From: Hybos culiciformis
Lineage: Eukaryota; Arthropoda; Insecta; Diptera; Hybotidae
Reading direction: 5' to 3'
DNA: 64,000 nt
Assembly: GCA_964007475.1 (NCBI GenBank)
Contig: OZ023275.1
Coordinates: forward strand, 31,005,619-31,069,618
The position numbers were made by a program, and so were the translations under genes. The first letter of the stretch is position 1. The number at the start of each line of letters is the position of its first letter. A model generated the notes under the pieces. That model worked only from the letters and a program-made list of their open reading frames with translations. It did not search any database and was not told where the DNA came from. Of this stretch, positions 13,501-28,158 are shown in pieces.

Positions 13501-15676
13501 AATATTTTTTTAATATTAATGTGAATAAATTGTTTAAAAAAAAAATCGGATTTTATTTTTGACTGACCAATTCATTTTATTTAAGTTTGTTTTGATAGTA
13601 AATATTTCCATTCATTGTTAAACACTAAATTTTTTATTTACTTTCCTATTATTATATTTTGAATATTTTTTCTTAAACCCATTGATTTAGTCTGACTAAG
13701 AATCTGAAATTCATTAGTGATATAATTGAGGCCAAAATAATATTAAAAATAAAAAAACTTAGTCTATTAAGTAATTATATTTATTCCCACAAAAAAAAAA
13801 AAACAAACAGAAAGGTTTATTACAAAAAGTTTATTAAAATTATAACCAGTTATATTTTATTAAGTTGATGATTAAAATCTATTAACGCCTCGCCAGGTAT
13901 ATTCCAACATATGTGCATCACCAACGAAAATTGTTTATTGAATATAAACTTTCATGCAAATAATAATAAATTCGTATTTTAATAAGACAAAACTATTAAA
14001 CTATTAAAAACTATTAATTACATACTTATTTAATTATTAAATTAAAAATATATAAATGTTCTAATTTTATTATTACTTATTTTATTTAGAAATTATTAGT
14101 AGAATTATTGTACAGTTTCACTTATATTCAGCGCTATTTTTTTATGTTTAATATTTTTAAAACGATATATAATTAAAATGTTTACATATATATTTATTTA
14201 ATATATACTTATATAGCAAATGCATTTTAATAATCAGGTTTAATAAACTTTATTTTTTTTTAAGAGAAAAGAGAATTAAAAATAATGTTACAGTTTTTAT
14301 TTATTTATAAAAGAAAAAAATCGAAGTCTATACTGAAACTATCGTCTGGTTCTATGATTTAAAAAACATTTATAATTAAGGGGAACATTACATTTTAATA
14401 TAATCCTCACTATTTTATCTAAGTACTTAGATATAATATATTCGAAAACTATTAAGATAGCGCTGGTTTTAAATAGATCGACAAGGTAAATCGAAATGAA
14501 TAAGATGCTGCTGAAAAAAAGAATTCGAGTATTAGATATTTTTATTGTTTGAGTTGGAAAGATGTACATTATGACTTGAAAGTTTGTGAATTGCTTAGTT
14601 GTACTTTGTACATACTATGCATACACAGCTTATATTCTTTCTAACCAAAAGTATTAAACAATTAAACTTTTAAAATTTTATTCGATCTAATCAATATTCT
14701 GATAATATATTCTATACATATTAACTTTGCTTATAAGTGAAGAAATCTTAACATAAGTACTTACTTAAAATTAAAATAACATAAATAATAGAGTTAGTGG
14801 AACAAAAAACATTAAAACTATTTGGTAATGAAATGAAATTCTGGAAAATACGAGAAAAATATTATATAAAAAGTAGTAAAGCAAGAAGTTATTCTTAGAT
14901 TTATATAATTTATTATAGTTGCATACAAATTGATGTTTCTTTTTCCCATGTACATATAGTAAAAATTTTATTGAGCTTCATTAAAGCGTCTTTTATCATT
15001 ATCAATTTATTTTTGTGAGATTATTTTTTTGTGAGATAATTTGTATTTAAATTAGTTGTACAATTAAAAGGTTGTATATATAATTCATGATAATTTACTT
15101 AACTGATCCCTGGTACAAAATTAAAGCAATATTAATTTCAAAAACAAAATTATTTTAAATAAATCCGGGAATTGACAAGTATTTTTCGTGTAATTGTCAT
15201 TATTTATGTCTGTTTTTTTTCTTTAATTTATATCAGTATTTGATACCTACATTTTAATTTAAAATAATATATTTACATACATAAATTCAAAATCCAATTA
15301 AATGTTGTATGTCTCCATAAATTCTAATGTAAACGAAGGAAATTTGATTCCAAATATAATATAAAACCATTTGTCTTGATACAATTATTATTATCCATTT
15401 AATATCAAAAATTAGATTTAAAATTAATTTCAGATATTCATATTATTCAAGTTCATATAATATCGTTTAATAATTTCAACTGAAGTTCGATTAAGCTTAG
15501 AACCTCTGTCTAATAAATGACTATTAACAATTTTCATTTCAGTTAATGCTGGCAATTACCTACTAATAGAGGTCACGTACATTAGTTTAACTTCTCAAAA
15601 CTTCTTTCATTTTAAAATATATGAGTTAAAGATGGAAGTTCTCCAATTATTTTATTTTAAATTACAAACTACAAGT
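10588..15676. other. AT-rich gene-free DNA
   Basis: I see no gene, RNA gene or bounded repeat here. The stretch is dominated by A/T runs and short low-complexity frames. It most likely belongs to the fascin upstream region or a first noncoding intron. Confidence 0.6.
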
Positions 15677-15682
15677 AGGTAC

Positions 15683-16195
15683 ACCCAACACTTTTTTTAC
15701 ACGGTATTTTTTACACGATTTTGAAATAACACGGTCCAAAAAAGATCAAACAAATATTTTTTGCTAGATTTATTTCCTCTAACACGAATTTAGTCCTCTA
15801 ACACGAACCAGTTGTATTCAAAACTGTGAGCCTTTTCGTAGAAAAAATTATTTCAATTTGGTTTTAAAGATTTAGTTACATTAAGTGTACAAGCATTGCA
15901 TCTATTTCCAATATTGGTGATTCGTAAAGAATTATTTGACGGTTTATTTTTGTTCCTTGTGCCTTTACCAATATAATTTCTGTTTTTCATATTTTTTTTT
16001 TGTTTCCGTTTTAAATATATTTTTTTTGCACGGTTTTTAGAACAAGATATAGCTCAGTTTTGCAACTTACACGGTTTTTTAAAGTTGTGGAACATATCCT
16101 CAATTTTAATATGTTCATCATGTCTTTTTTTACACGGTTTTTTAATTACACGGTTTTCATTGGAACGTATCCACCGTGTAAAAAAAGAGTTGGGT
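15683..16195. mobile_element. MITE with repeated TACACGGTTTT motifs (513 bp)
   Basis: The termini are inverted repeats of about 23 bp: the left end begins ACCCAACACTTTTTTTACAC, and the right end reads the same way on the other strand with one mismatch (ACCCAACTC...). AGGTAC directly flanks both ends (15677-15682 and 16196-16201), a likely 6-bp target duplication; a 7-bp reading is possible because the terminal base is ambiguous. Copies of ACACGGT/ACACGGTTTT recur near both ends (about 15698, 15729, 16030, 16069, 16132 and 16147, inverted at 16173), an arrangement typical of transposase-binding arrays. There is no coding capacity. I do not recognise the superfamily. Confidence 0.85.
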
Positions 16196-16201
16196 AGGTA
16201 C

Positions 16202-19052
16202 TTCAAAAATGCAAAATTTCTAATAAACGCTGTTTCTTATTATATGAATCATATTCAAATTAAGTTTTCGTACCACATAAATTTAAAGATATTTTAATTT
16301 TTTTCGATTTCCCAAATAGCTACTTATTGGTTGTCTGTAATATTAATGCTCTTTTTTGCAAAATATTAGATTTTTGCTCATTTTTGTTTCAAAATTCCAT
16401 TTTAAATAAAAAATAAGTAATTTTATTGCGATCATCGCATAATAAAATTTGTTTTTTCTTACTTAATTTAAATTACAAGTCTTCCAATAACAACGAATTA
16501 TTATTTTATTTTTTTTAATGTATCAAAAAAAATGGGAAAATTGTAATTTTTTTAAATATATATTAAATTCAATACATATTTGCTCATAAATAATGGAAAA
16601 GAAAAATATATAAGCTAGGTCAGTGGTAGCCAGTCAAACTAGACTATTTAGTTTCGTATGAAAGAGATGTGCCTGAAAGAAATTTTAAACCATAAATAAA
16701 ATAATCTTTTTTTTTTGTTCAATAAAAAAAAAAGATAATAAATTATGCATTTTTTTTTAATAAAGCGTTAACATAAAATATAGAGTACATTATTACAATG
16801 TACACAGCTCGGTATACAGCGAATACCGTTCATTAGAGAAAAAAAAGTTTTCAACAATAACAACGAAATATAAGAAGAAAGAAAAATAAAACAATCTTTA
16901 TTAACATCGCCTGGTTATTAGCTATTTAAGTGACTTTTGAGGATATTGCTGCCAGTAGATTAAATCCATATTGATATTATGTACAAACCGTTTATAGAGT
17001 TCATTGATATAAAAGTTAATTAGTTTTTTTTTTAGTAAAATAAATTAAGCTTAAATTTTTTATTAAGTACCTTTTTATAATAATTTAAAAACTTAAAAAG
17101 AGCACCGCTTTCATATTCATTCATTTATATGAAATGCCTTAGTCGAATAGGCAGAACAATTTGTGCAAGAAAAAATCAATCAAACTCATTAAATTGTAAA
17201 TTTTTTTATTCCAAAAAGAAAATTTGATTATCCGAGGTACACTAAAGTTGACCATTAAGAAAGATATCAATATGTTACACTTGAACTTTATGATGAACTA
17301 ATTTAACATATGTTACGAATTATATTAAATAAATTACATTAAAATGATAATTATGTTGAAAATGGTTGACAAATGACAACGTTAAAAATAATTTTTGCCA
17401 AATACGAAGTAGATACATTAAGTATAAATAAAAACTATAATTTGCAATTATAAATGTGTAATTATAGAAATTGCAACTAGGTATTTATTATTCTGTGAAA
17501 TATTTTATTGCAACGCAGGTGAAAACAATGCCTTCTTGTGATTGAATTTTAATTGCAATATTTTTTTTTTTAAGCATCTACGGAATTAAACTTGTTTTGA
17601 ACGTTTGTATGATGACATTCGTCTTATCTGTCCTTTTTTCTTGTATACATAAAAAACTGACATTTAAATTTATGTAAACATATTTTATAATAATTTTGCG
17701 TTTACAGATGCATAAAGTACTGAGTTTCAGTTTAAAAATGTTGTTAATTTTACTTTCAATTTTAATTTTCACTTTTATTTGTTGTAAGTAAAATAAAATA
17801 TTATTTAAGTAATTAATATATTTTTATAAACTCAAATGTAACCAAAATATTTCGAGTTTAGCAGAAGCCGATTAGAAAACAATATACCTATAACTAGATA
17901 TTTTAATTCTCAAGAAGAATTCTGGAATTGTTTTTGAAAGTAGAAAATAATTATTTTTAAGCAAATTTATGTTTTATTATAATTTAGAGAACATTCATTA
18001 AACTCATTGAAATGTCTAAATAACTCAAAATGATACAAAAACCACAAAACAACATTTTTATAATTTCCAAGAAATAATTGTTAGTCGTAATATTGTTAAA
18101 TTTTTTTTCAACATTCACAAAATCCATCGGCGCGTAAAAAAATTGACCATTTTATTAGTTTTTTGAATCAGATTTTCTATGCTTTTATTATATTAGTAAT
18201 TTCATTTGAGCGTGATACTAAGTCATGCTTATGGATGCATGGCTTGTAGATTATGAAGAATTTTTTTTAAATACCTGGAGTCGGAAGCCGCTAATGAGAA
18301 AGAAATCCGTCCAATTTTATAAAATTTTAAGTAGAAAAATATTGTTTTATGAACTTGACAGTTAAAAAATAACGATATCAAGTTGACATTATAACTATCG
18401 TTGATCTAAGTAATAGAGAATTACCTACAAGTATTCTTCTTTTGTAGAATTTTAAAGTGATAGACTGAATATTTTAAATGAATAATGTTTAGATTTAGAG
18501 AATATAAAACTTATAAGTAATTATGTGCTATCTTGACTCATTAGCTAGGAAACACATTCGATATGCTTTTTATTTTCCATATTAGTTGAGATTGCTCGGT
18601 TTCACACGGGAGTGCCGAACTTACATTAATATCAAAACACTATTTGTGTCTGTGCATGACAGCTAAACTGTAATTGCTAAGCTAAGTCGTAATTGTGGGT
18701 AGAGAAACAGACACAGAGTTTTTATTTTATTAGATAATTATATAAATAATTTTTCTCTCCAATATTGTTAATCCTTCTATGATGCTATTCAAGTTTTTAG
18801 TATAATTTTGTTAATTCCGTAAAATGAAACGTGAGATAAAAATCAAAAAAAAATTAATCTGAATAAGCAGAGGATAGTACTAAAATATATTTTTTTTTTG
18901 GGAAAACAGGTGATAATAATAAGCTTTTTCTGAATTGTTGTTTGCATTTCATAGTAAAAATAAATCGAAACTTCTTTCCGCTTAGCTTAATAACTAAACA
19001 CTTTTTTATTATTAAAATACATCAAAAAGATAATAATGAGTGTCATAATAAG
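16202..19052. other. AT-rich gene-free DNA
   Basis: No gene is recognisable. The segment at about 18600-18750 is less AT-rich and ends with a run resembling retroposon 3' tails (AGAAACAGACACAGAG followed by TTTTATTTTATTAGAT), but no boundaries or coding remnant can be shown. A CAGTGGTAGCCAGTC word near 16624 resembles a hAT terminus but has no visible partner end. Confidence 0.5.
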
Positions 19053-19060
19053 TTCTAAAC

Positions 19061-19478
19061 CAGTGTTTCTCAACCTTAGGGTCGCGACCCGAATTTGGGT
19101 CGCGAAAGATTTTCAATGGGTCGTTTTAATGGGAAAATTCTATTACAAATGCTACATATGTTTTTCAAAAATAAGAATTAATCTATACATCTATTTTCTA
19201 ACAGATTGCTCTGTTTTTAGATTGATAATAATAAAACAGCTTTTAAAATTCATTCGCTTTAAACAAATCGAACGAAAAAAAATTAATTATCAAATGAATG
19301 TGTCAACAACATATTATAAGTCGTTAAAATAAAAATATAAATAAAACATTTTAAAGGTGTCTTTCTAGCTTGTCAATAAATTTTTCAGATTTCGTCGCGT
19401 TATTTTTCACATTGAGGGTCGCGTTATTTTGTATTCATATTTTATAGGTCGCAATAGTAGAAAGGTTGAGAAACGCTG
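19061..19478. mobile_element. SPIN/Charlie-like hAT MITE, copy 1 (418 bp)
   Basis: The element starts CAGTGTTTCTCAACC followed by a GGGTCGCGACCC palindrome. It ends in GGTTGAGAAACGCTG, the inverted repeat of the start. A perfect 8-bp target duplication TTCTAAAC flanks it (19053-19060 and 19479-19486). The 98-residue frame that crosses it has no transposase features, so the copy is non-autonomous. A second copy lies inverted at 30966-31406. The termini resemble, from memory, vertebrate SPIN/Charlie hAT elements. Confidence 0.93.
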
Positions 19479-19486
19479 TTCTAAAC

Positions 19487-22400
19487 TATATATTAAATTT
19501 ATTTTAAGAAAGAAAAATGACGGTTTGTTTTTAAGATTTTTTTTGTATGATAAAACTTGTCGAGGAAATAGATTTTTTTTCCTGAAAAAGATTATTAATA
19601 ATTTTATTGTCTTTAATAAGCTCGTGCCTTTTATTATGCTTTTTTTCACAGAACACGTTTTAAGTGGTTATTTTCTTCACTATAAAAATTTCATATTACA
19701 TATATTAATTTTTTTAAGGCTCAAAGGAGGAAAAAAAACAAGAATACACAAAACTATACAATTATTATAAAATATAATAATATTAAAAAATTATTATAAT
19801 ATACCATTATTGATTAGTGTATTTCCAATAAAATAATATCATCCAGACTAGTTGCCTTTTGCTTTTGACGAACATTTCTGAAAATTTCTGAATATTTATA
19901 AGTCACATACACATTTTATTTTTCATACCAGATCGGATAGTGATAGAACGTGCTTTCTGTATTATATTATATCGAAAAAAAATTTAACCTCATGTAATAA
20001 TACGGATTTGAAAGTTTATTTAAATTTTATTTCATTAAATTAATTTAATAACAATTACTATAGGTATATTGCAATTTGGTCTAATTATACTAACTTTTTT
20101 ATTTATAATGAGGGAATTAAAACAGATATATTCACAATTCATCCAATTATTTTTTCAAACATAAAAATTTTTGGCTATTATTATTTGAACAAAACCTATT
20201 TTATTTATGAAATAAAGATGCCCTTTAAACTTATTTGATGAAAATTAAGGATTTAGTTCTATTGGAAATATAATCTGCATTTTTTATTCAGTTTAGCATA
20301 TTTTTCTCTAATTTTATATCAGTTCGTCATTATAAGAAAAGTCTAAAAATACCAGTTTAAATCAAAAATATTCTAAAAATATTTTTTTTCCCAGCCACAT
20401 CACATTGTTTTTTTAACATTTTTCTTTTAATTCTTTGATTTTTCTTCTACTGCATTAAATATGTTTATATGTTATTTTGTTTTGATGATTAAGGATAATA
20501 TAATGAAGTATAAGATTGATTTTATATTTTCCAAATTATTGATAAAAAAAAGTACATATACGTGTTCTTTAAATTTATTAAATTATTCTATGTGCGAATA
20601 ATATTATTTAGTTATTCCAAAAATGAATAAATTATTTTTTTTTATTTTATAACACATATTAACTGCTTAGCTTAATTCAAATTGCCCAGATTTTATAAAT
20701 TCAACAGATTCAATTTAATAAATTTTATAATCTCCGCTTACCTTTGCTGTGATATGCATACAGCTAAATTCAATTCTTAAATTCATACCATAAATATAAA
20801 TATTTAAAACATTTTTTGTGTACACACACAGAGCGATATTCTTTTATTATAAGCAAAAAAAAAAATAATAAAAAAAAACCGCAAACTTGCTCTGATTTTA
20901 AGTTTTATAAAAGTTCATCATCTTCTTCTGGTTTACATATTCTTTGATGGAGGAAAATAATGTTACAATAAAATAATTTGATAATTAATAGTCACTGTAC
21001 CTTCTTTATTGAATATGTAGTATTCAATTAATAAATAGTGTTTTAATTTATAAAATATTTTTTTTCAATATAACTCAAAATACATTCTTAGCAATTTAAA
21101 CAAATCTAATCCTTGGATTTATTTTCATCGTCGAAATCGAATCGAAAATAAAGTAATATCATATAATATCTAATTTGTTGATTAGAATGCAAGAGTGTCT
21201 AATAGATTAATAAAAAATGATTGCATTTCACATATGTATACATAAAAAAGATATACAATTTTTAAAAATACATATCAAAATGGTATCAGTTTCAAGTTTG
21301 TTAGATCCCATACAAATTACGATCTTATTAAAAAATTCTTATAAATATATAAAGAAAGAAAAATATTAAAAGTTTTAACAGCACCACATTTTGTGGATAT
21401 TACAAAAAAGAATGTACATATAAACTGCATGAAATTTAATGATGATGGCTTTGAATAGTGGATGGCGTCCAACAGATATTACGTGTATTCCAATTTGCGT
21501 TTAATGTTTTTTTTTAATGTACTCGTACCTACTTTACATTAAATAATCTTACAAATGCATCAAACTGTAGTGTTTTTTTATTTTATTTTTCAATTTATTT
21601 TTTTAACCAGTCTGCCTGCTAAAAATAAATTCAAATAATGCACATAATTATAATAAATGTGAATTTGCATTAAGGAGAATTAACGAACATCATATATTAT
21701 GTAAACTACGTATATCTTTGATATACATAATAAAATTTAGATAAAATATATCTAAATATATTATTTTATTACTTGAGTCTATTACTTTATATAAGTTTTA
21801 AGGCTAGTTCATTCTTACATGCACGCACATTAATCAAATTTTGAAAACTTTTTTGTTTAAAATGTAATATCAGTTTCTAAAAATTCGAAATAAATAAAAT
21901 ATTACCACTTTTAATAATACAAAAAAAAAATTCTAATTAAAAATATTTCCAAATTTTCATAATTCAAATAATTTACTGTCGACTTCCCTTCATGTGTAAA
22001 TGAAATAACTGCTATTAGTTTTTTTTACATCTGAATGAATATATACGTATGTTACAAAGGGTTGGTGTGAAGTGATAAAATCCTGGTTTGATGCACTTAC
22101 GAGCAATTTCATTTCAATGTTCATAATTTAATTTATTTTTTAAATATTTATTTTATGACAACTAATAATAAAAAATAATAATTATTATATAAAATCATAG
22201 AAAGTTAAAGTTACATTACAATTGAAGTGTATCATTCAAAATAAAATTTTTCAAAATAGGTAGGTACCTACTCATTATAATAATATGTATTACAATTTAC
22301 CTTTCAATAAAAATCAATAAATCGTGGGCATACGGTATAATTTATTAAAAAATGACATAATTATATTCAGTGAGCATTTCAATATAATATCCGAAACTGA

Positions 22401-25400
22401 ATTATAGGGCGAATTTTCCAAATAAGTCTTATCTGAAAGTGTTCTTATCTCATGATAGATTTTATTAATTTATAATAGGTATATTTAATTTATTTATATA
22501 GATAATAATTATAATGATTCAATTAGATTTTCAACGTTAATATTTGATACCGATTATAACGTGAGATATAATTAAAAAAAAAAATTTAATCAGTAAAAGT
22601 TGACTTAGTCCTTAAATAAAATAATTTCTAAATTAGGTACTTCACCACAATATGTTTTGTGATGACAGGGATATCCATATTACTTTTTTTTCAATTTAAT
22701 AAAATCTCAGGAATCTAAGGTGTAAATTTCATTTGACGCAGAACTATCAATAGTTTCTAAATTCAGAATCCGCCTTCGATAAAACGTCTTGACTAAAGCT
22801 AATAATCGATAACTCTTCAAAATCAAAATCAGCTGTTAAGTTAAGATTGTATTTAAATTTTTTTACGTAATTAACTTAATTGCTATTTTCTTTTTTGACT
22901 CTTATCATCATTAAATTTCGTTTTGTTATAATTTTATTTTTTTTTTAAATTGCTTACATTCAAAAAATTTATTAATTTTTTTTTTTTTTTAATAAAATAA
23001 AATTAATAACAGTTATAATGTTTCACAATCACAGTAATAAAAAATAAAACAAATGGTTAATGAACTGTCAAATTTAGATATTGGAAAAAAAAAATTGCTC
23101 TTCAATCAAATATAATGTCTTTTATTATATAGTAGAAAATGTGTCATAATTTTATTTCTCTTTAACTTTCAAAATTCAAAGAAATAAAAAATGATGTTGA
23201 ATTAATTTTAATTTCTTTAAATAAGGAAAATAAAAAAATTCTATTATGCAGATTCACATAGTGTTGTATAGTTGAATTTGTATTATTTGAAATTAAGAGT
23301 ATCTATTTAAAAACATAAATATGTTTTTATACATATAATGTACCCGTATAAAGATCAAAGATAGAGATTTTTTTTTTATTTAATATCAATTTTGAGAAAT
23401 AAAATATATAGAGAAATTTTCTACTTATAAAGTTTAATTTGTCGGTCTCACTAAAATTAAAATAAAAAAAAAGTTGTTTGTATTAGAAAAATTATTTCTC
23501 TAACATAACTTTAAGTCTAATTTTCATCTTTCTAGCGTATTATAAACTTAAACATAATGTAGATAAGATAGTTCATAGTTTCCCCGAATCTGCAAGCTCT
23601 GCATTTTCATTTTTATTAATCAATCTAGAAAAAAAAATATTGTTTATTATATAAAGCAAAATACAATTTCATTATTATGAAAATAAAATGAAATATATGC
23701 ATAAAGATCTTTTTCTTTGATCAAAAATAATGTAAAAAAAAAAAGTTATAGAAAAGTGCACATAAAGGTGTGTCACGAATTGAATTTAAGAATTTTCTCA
23801 CAAAAGAGTTTTTGTTATGTTTTTTTCTTTTTTTTTTCTGTGATCAAATTTAATTTCTTTTTTATGGAGTTTAAAAAGTTTATATATTATATTTAGACAT
23901 ATACCTACAATACATTATTATATATTTTTATGTGTAGATATTATAATAATTTATAATGTAAGCAGTAATAAGATCTATTTACTATTTTAGTTTATTATTG
24001 AAATAAAAAATTGTAAAAAAAAGTTAAAATAAAAAAATTGCGCTAAAACAATTTACGTAATTGAAACATTTTATTTCAGCCATCATAAATGAAGAAATTT
24101 TTTGATTATAATTTCCATTTTTGTTTCATCTTATAGTGAAATCAGATTTTTGTAAAGCTTTTTTTTTAAACGATTTCGAACAAAAAAAAAGCATTAATTA
24201 AAAAAATCTTTTTTTGTATTTCAACATCATAAAAAGATTGACTTTTTTTTTTTTCAAAACATCAATTTTAGGAAAAATAATACAGTCGGGAGCAATCACT
24301 TTAATTTTTAATTGCATAAAGATACAATGACTTCGTTATGAAAAAAGGTTAGATATTATTCAGATGTGTTGTATTAATAAAATCTTATGTAGATTTTTGT
24401 TTATAAATAATGCTTAAAAAAATTGCTTTAAATTCGGTATTTATGACTTGTGATTGTATTTATGAATTGTGATTGTTATACATATAGTTTCAATGTTAGA
24501 TATATTAAAGACATCATTGTAGAATTGTTTATAAAAAGCATTATTATAAGCATTTATTCTTCAGTCAACTTTAAGTGAATTCTGCAATAACTAATGAGAT
24601 ATTATAGTGACAGAATTCAACTCTCCAGATTTTGGCGATACGGCTAACAGAATTTTAAAGTTTTTTATAAACTTAATCGCCAAGATTATTAAATTAATTC
24701 AAAATACTAGTTTCAATTTAATATTTTATTATTTGCGAAATTTGATTAATTAACAATTTTTTGCATGGAGGAATTTTTCTCCAAACGGAACGGTTTATAA
24801 TTCTTTTAAATTACCACAATTGTTACTAACATGTTTTTTACTGAAAATTGAATATTAATTGTAGCATATTAAAACGATCATTATGTTTCACACATGTTTT
24901 CATTTTGCATTGCAAATAAAACTAATTCATAATTTTTTATAACCAGTTTTTTCTTTTTTATCATAGAAAATTATGTGTGTTGGTACATAATATCAAAAGT
25001 TTTTTATTTTTAATTAGAAATTTTACTAAAATAAGTAAAACTACTTTTTTTCTTATCATATCAGTTAATTGCAGTGGAAATCCTGATTTTAAAACAAAAA
25101 TATTTTAACCAAAATAAAATAGGAAATTTGGTAAATTGATCCTAAAATAGGTAAAATCATCTGCATAATTTTATTATTATTATTTTTTTTAAGATTTATG
25201 TCTATCAGAAACATGATAAATCAATCTGCTTTAAACTACTTGATGAACTAAGTAATACAAAACGGAATATAAAAAGAACTTTGCATATGCTTTGTGTTAC
25301 CAACCATTGACTTGATATTCCGTAATATGTCCCTCACATTCGGTTACACTCTACAATAGTAATGGCAATTTCTTTAATAGTTATGTATATAGAAAGACTT

Positions 25401-27779
25401 TTAATAAAAATTAAATCATTTTAATTTCCTTCAATATTATTGATTATTGATCTTATTTGATTCAATAACATATTCTTCAGAGGATCAATATTGCTTAAAT
25501 AATATGAACGAGTAAGGAAAGGAGCCGAAGAATAAGAGTATTATCTAAAAATAAAAATCAATTATCGAACTTTTTACATAATTAGAGATTGTAATATTCA
25601 ACATTTTCTTTTTTTAGAGAACTACTATTACGAATGGTTGATAAATGGAAACTATACATACATATCAATTAATGAATGGAAAAACAATATTGTTTTCTTT
25701 ATTTTTTATTTTTTTTATTTTTTTATATTTATTAATGCTCTGTTAAATGACGAATGCGAGACGACTTTATTTAAAACAGAAGTACCTCAGTAAATTATCA
25801 TAAAAATTCTGTCTTTTTTATCAACTGAATTGTTTTTTAGTTTGTAAAACGAATTCCACATACTTAATGTAAACAAAAGAAATAAAATAAAGAAGAAAAA
25901 AACATTATTCAGTTTCCTTTTTCTAGTTTCTTTAATATAAATCAAATATTTATATTTATATTTTAAAATCACTTGAAAGATTATACCGGGGAATATGTTT
26001 TTTTTTAACTGATTTGAATGGAATTACGATGAAAAGATTTTTATTTTACAATAATTGATATAATAACAAAAAAGAAGGTTCCCAACGTTGGTTACTCCTG
26101 TATCCTGTATCCCTGTTGATCAATTTGATTACTCTATAAAGGTCAAAATATTTCAAAAAATGAAAATTAAACGAATTTATTTTGTAATGCACATATAGCT
26201 CCAAAACAATCAATAATTTAATCTTTTTTTTAAAAGAAAAATTAAATTATATCGCAAATTAAAATAAAAATTACCTAAGTATGTATCAATTTGATAAAAC
26301 TACATATGAGGTTTCAAACAGAAAACTTTTGTAATTTGTTTGGTTTTTTCAATCTGTTTATTAAAAAAATTAAATTAAATCAATCCACTCATCATTATTT
26401 GAGACCCTACATAAAACAACATAAATACTGAATCCGCTAAATCCCAAGTACAAACAATGTAGTAATTAAATTTAAAACTATTGTGAATGACTTCACATGA
26501 TACAGCTAAAACAGAAATATATGAAAAATTTTCATTAAAAAAAAAATGGGTAATAATAATAAATAAATAATAATGAATGAGTGCACAACTTGAACTGTTA
26601 AAAACCTTTTATCGATAAATAAGTTTTTTTTTTTAATTTGAAAAATCCTATTTAATAGTTTAGCTTACTGTTTTCCTAAATTTTTCTTAGTTGTATATAT
26701 ACTTGAAACTTTTTATTAATAATAATGTACATGTTAGGTAATTCAATAAAAATTTTCTCTATTCCTATTAGATAATATACGTATGTGTATATAAACATAA
26801 ATTTCTGTTTATTATTCTTTTAGTCAGCGATTGAAAGTTTTATCTTTCTAATAAAGTTATTTAAAAATCTGAACTTCAATACTTCAAATATCATAAAGCT
26901 CAGGCATTTGCACCTCAATTTAATTTATCATTCAGAAAATCTCTACTCATTCCAGAGAGTAAATGTATTTAAACTTTCAAGTGGCCCTTTTTTATTCATA
27001 ATATATGCATAAAAAAATTTATTTCTAGCTCCTTCCATTTATACATTTTATTTTTGTCTCTTTGTAAATTTATTATTTCAATAATTTTAATGCATTTATT
27101 GTATAGTGCACATGTGAAGAATGTAAATTTAAATAAATTACAAAAAACAAAAAAATCATTTTTTAATGTTTTTGTTTTGAAAAAAAAAATAAAATCCCAA
27201 TCCCACACATCCTTTTTTTCTGTTTTTCATTTTTTCGTTGTAAGTCAAAGTCAGTATGCCATTTGAATACTTAAATAGAATTTCTAATTTTAGATGAAAA
27301 TTTCGTTAATTTTAATGCCAAATCATCTCCCTGTTGTATGTAATAATATTCGTCTTGACTTAAATTTATTTACATTTTGCGCTAATGAATTTTTACTTTT
27401 GAGATTGATTTGGTTTCTTTAAAATTATAAAACGAAAAATATTCCTTAACAACGTATACCTAGTCAATTTCAAGATATTTCAACATTAAAAAAAATAAAT
27501 TTCCATGCTACACTATTTAAGTAACATTTGAATCATTTTCAAAATAGAAAAAAAAAAATTAATCACAAAAGTGGATAATGTTGACAACGAAAAAAATCAT
27601 CTTAGAATTTCCATATTTATAAAAAAAAATTCTTTTATATTTTAAGAAAGTAAACTGTCTTAAATTGACGCATTCAATAGTTTCTGATATATAAGTTTTT
27701 TCTGTTTTATTTAGTCTGGTTTGGTTGTATGTTTTTATTTTTGTTGAAATAAAAATTCCAAAAATATTTTTGTGTTTTA
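19487..27779. other. AT-rich gene-free DNA
   Basis: More than 8 kb contains no recognisable exon, RNA gene or bounded mobile element. It consists of A/T runs, short tandem A/T repeats and occasional TAGG patches (22258-22271). Open frames here are short and low in complexity. Confidence 0.6.
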
Positions 27780-27787
27780 TTTTTAGT

Positions 27788-28150
27788 TAGGGATGCCATA
27801 TTTTGATCTCTTTAAAAGAGATCAAAAAGAGTAAATTTTTAGTTTTTGGCAAATATCTCGAAAACGGTGCGTTTTACAGCATTTTTGAGGTTGTCCAACC
27901 TCCAGTTACTATAAATCCAACTTTTAATTACCTATTCAAAAAGCCCTAGAACTTGAAAAACTATCAAAGGGTTACTTAGCTACTGAGTTTTGAAAAATAT
28001 AAAAATAATAAATTCTACGAAAGAATTTATACCGGAGGTTGGACAACCTCAAAAATGCTGTAAAACGTACCGTTTTCGAGATATTTGCCAAAAACTAAAA
28101 ATTTACTCTTTTTGGTCTTTTTTTAAAGAGATCAAAATATGGCATCCCTA
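27788..28150. mobile_element. palindromic hAT-like foldback MITE (363 bp)
   Basis: The ends are TAGGGATGCCAT and its exact inverse. The inverted arms are unusually long, about 117 bp each (27788-27905 and about 28033-28150) and nearly identical, separated by a unique centre of roughly 125 bp. An 8-bp duplication TTTTTAGT flanks it (27780-27787 and 28151-28158). The TAGGG start with an 8-bp duplication suggests the hAT superfamily. There is no coding capacity. The arms include ATATCTCGAAAACGG and a small internal GATCTC...GAGATC hairpin. Confidence 0.9.
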
Positions 28151-28158
28151 TTTTTAGT

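Noticed and set aside
19036..19332. 98-codon open frame on the plus strand
   Set aside because: It lies almost wholly inside the hAT MITE, and the same DNA recurs in inverse orientation at 30966-31406. It has no transposase motif.
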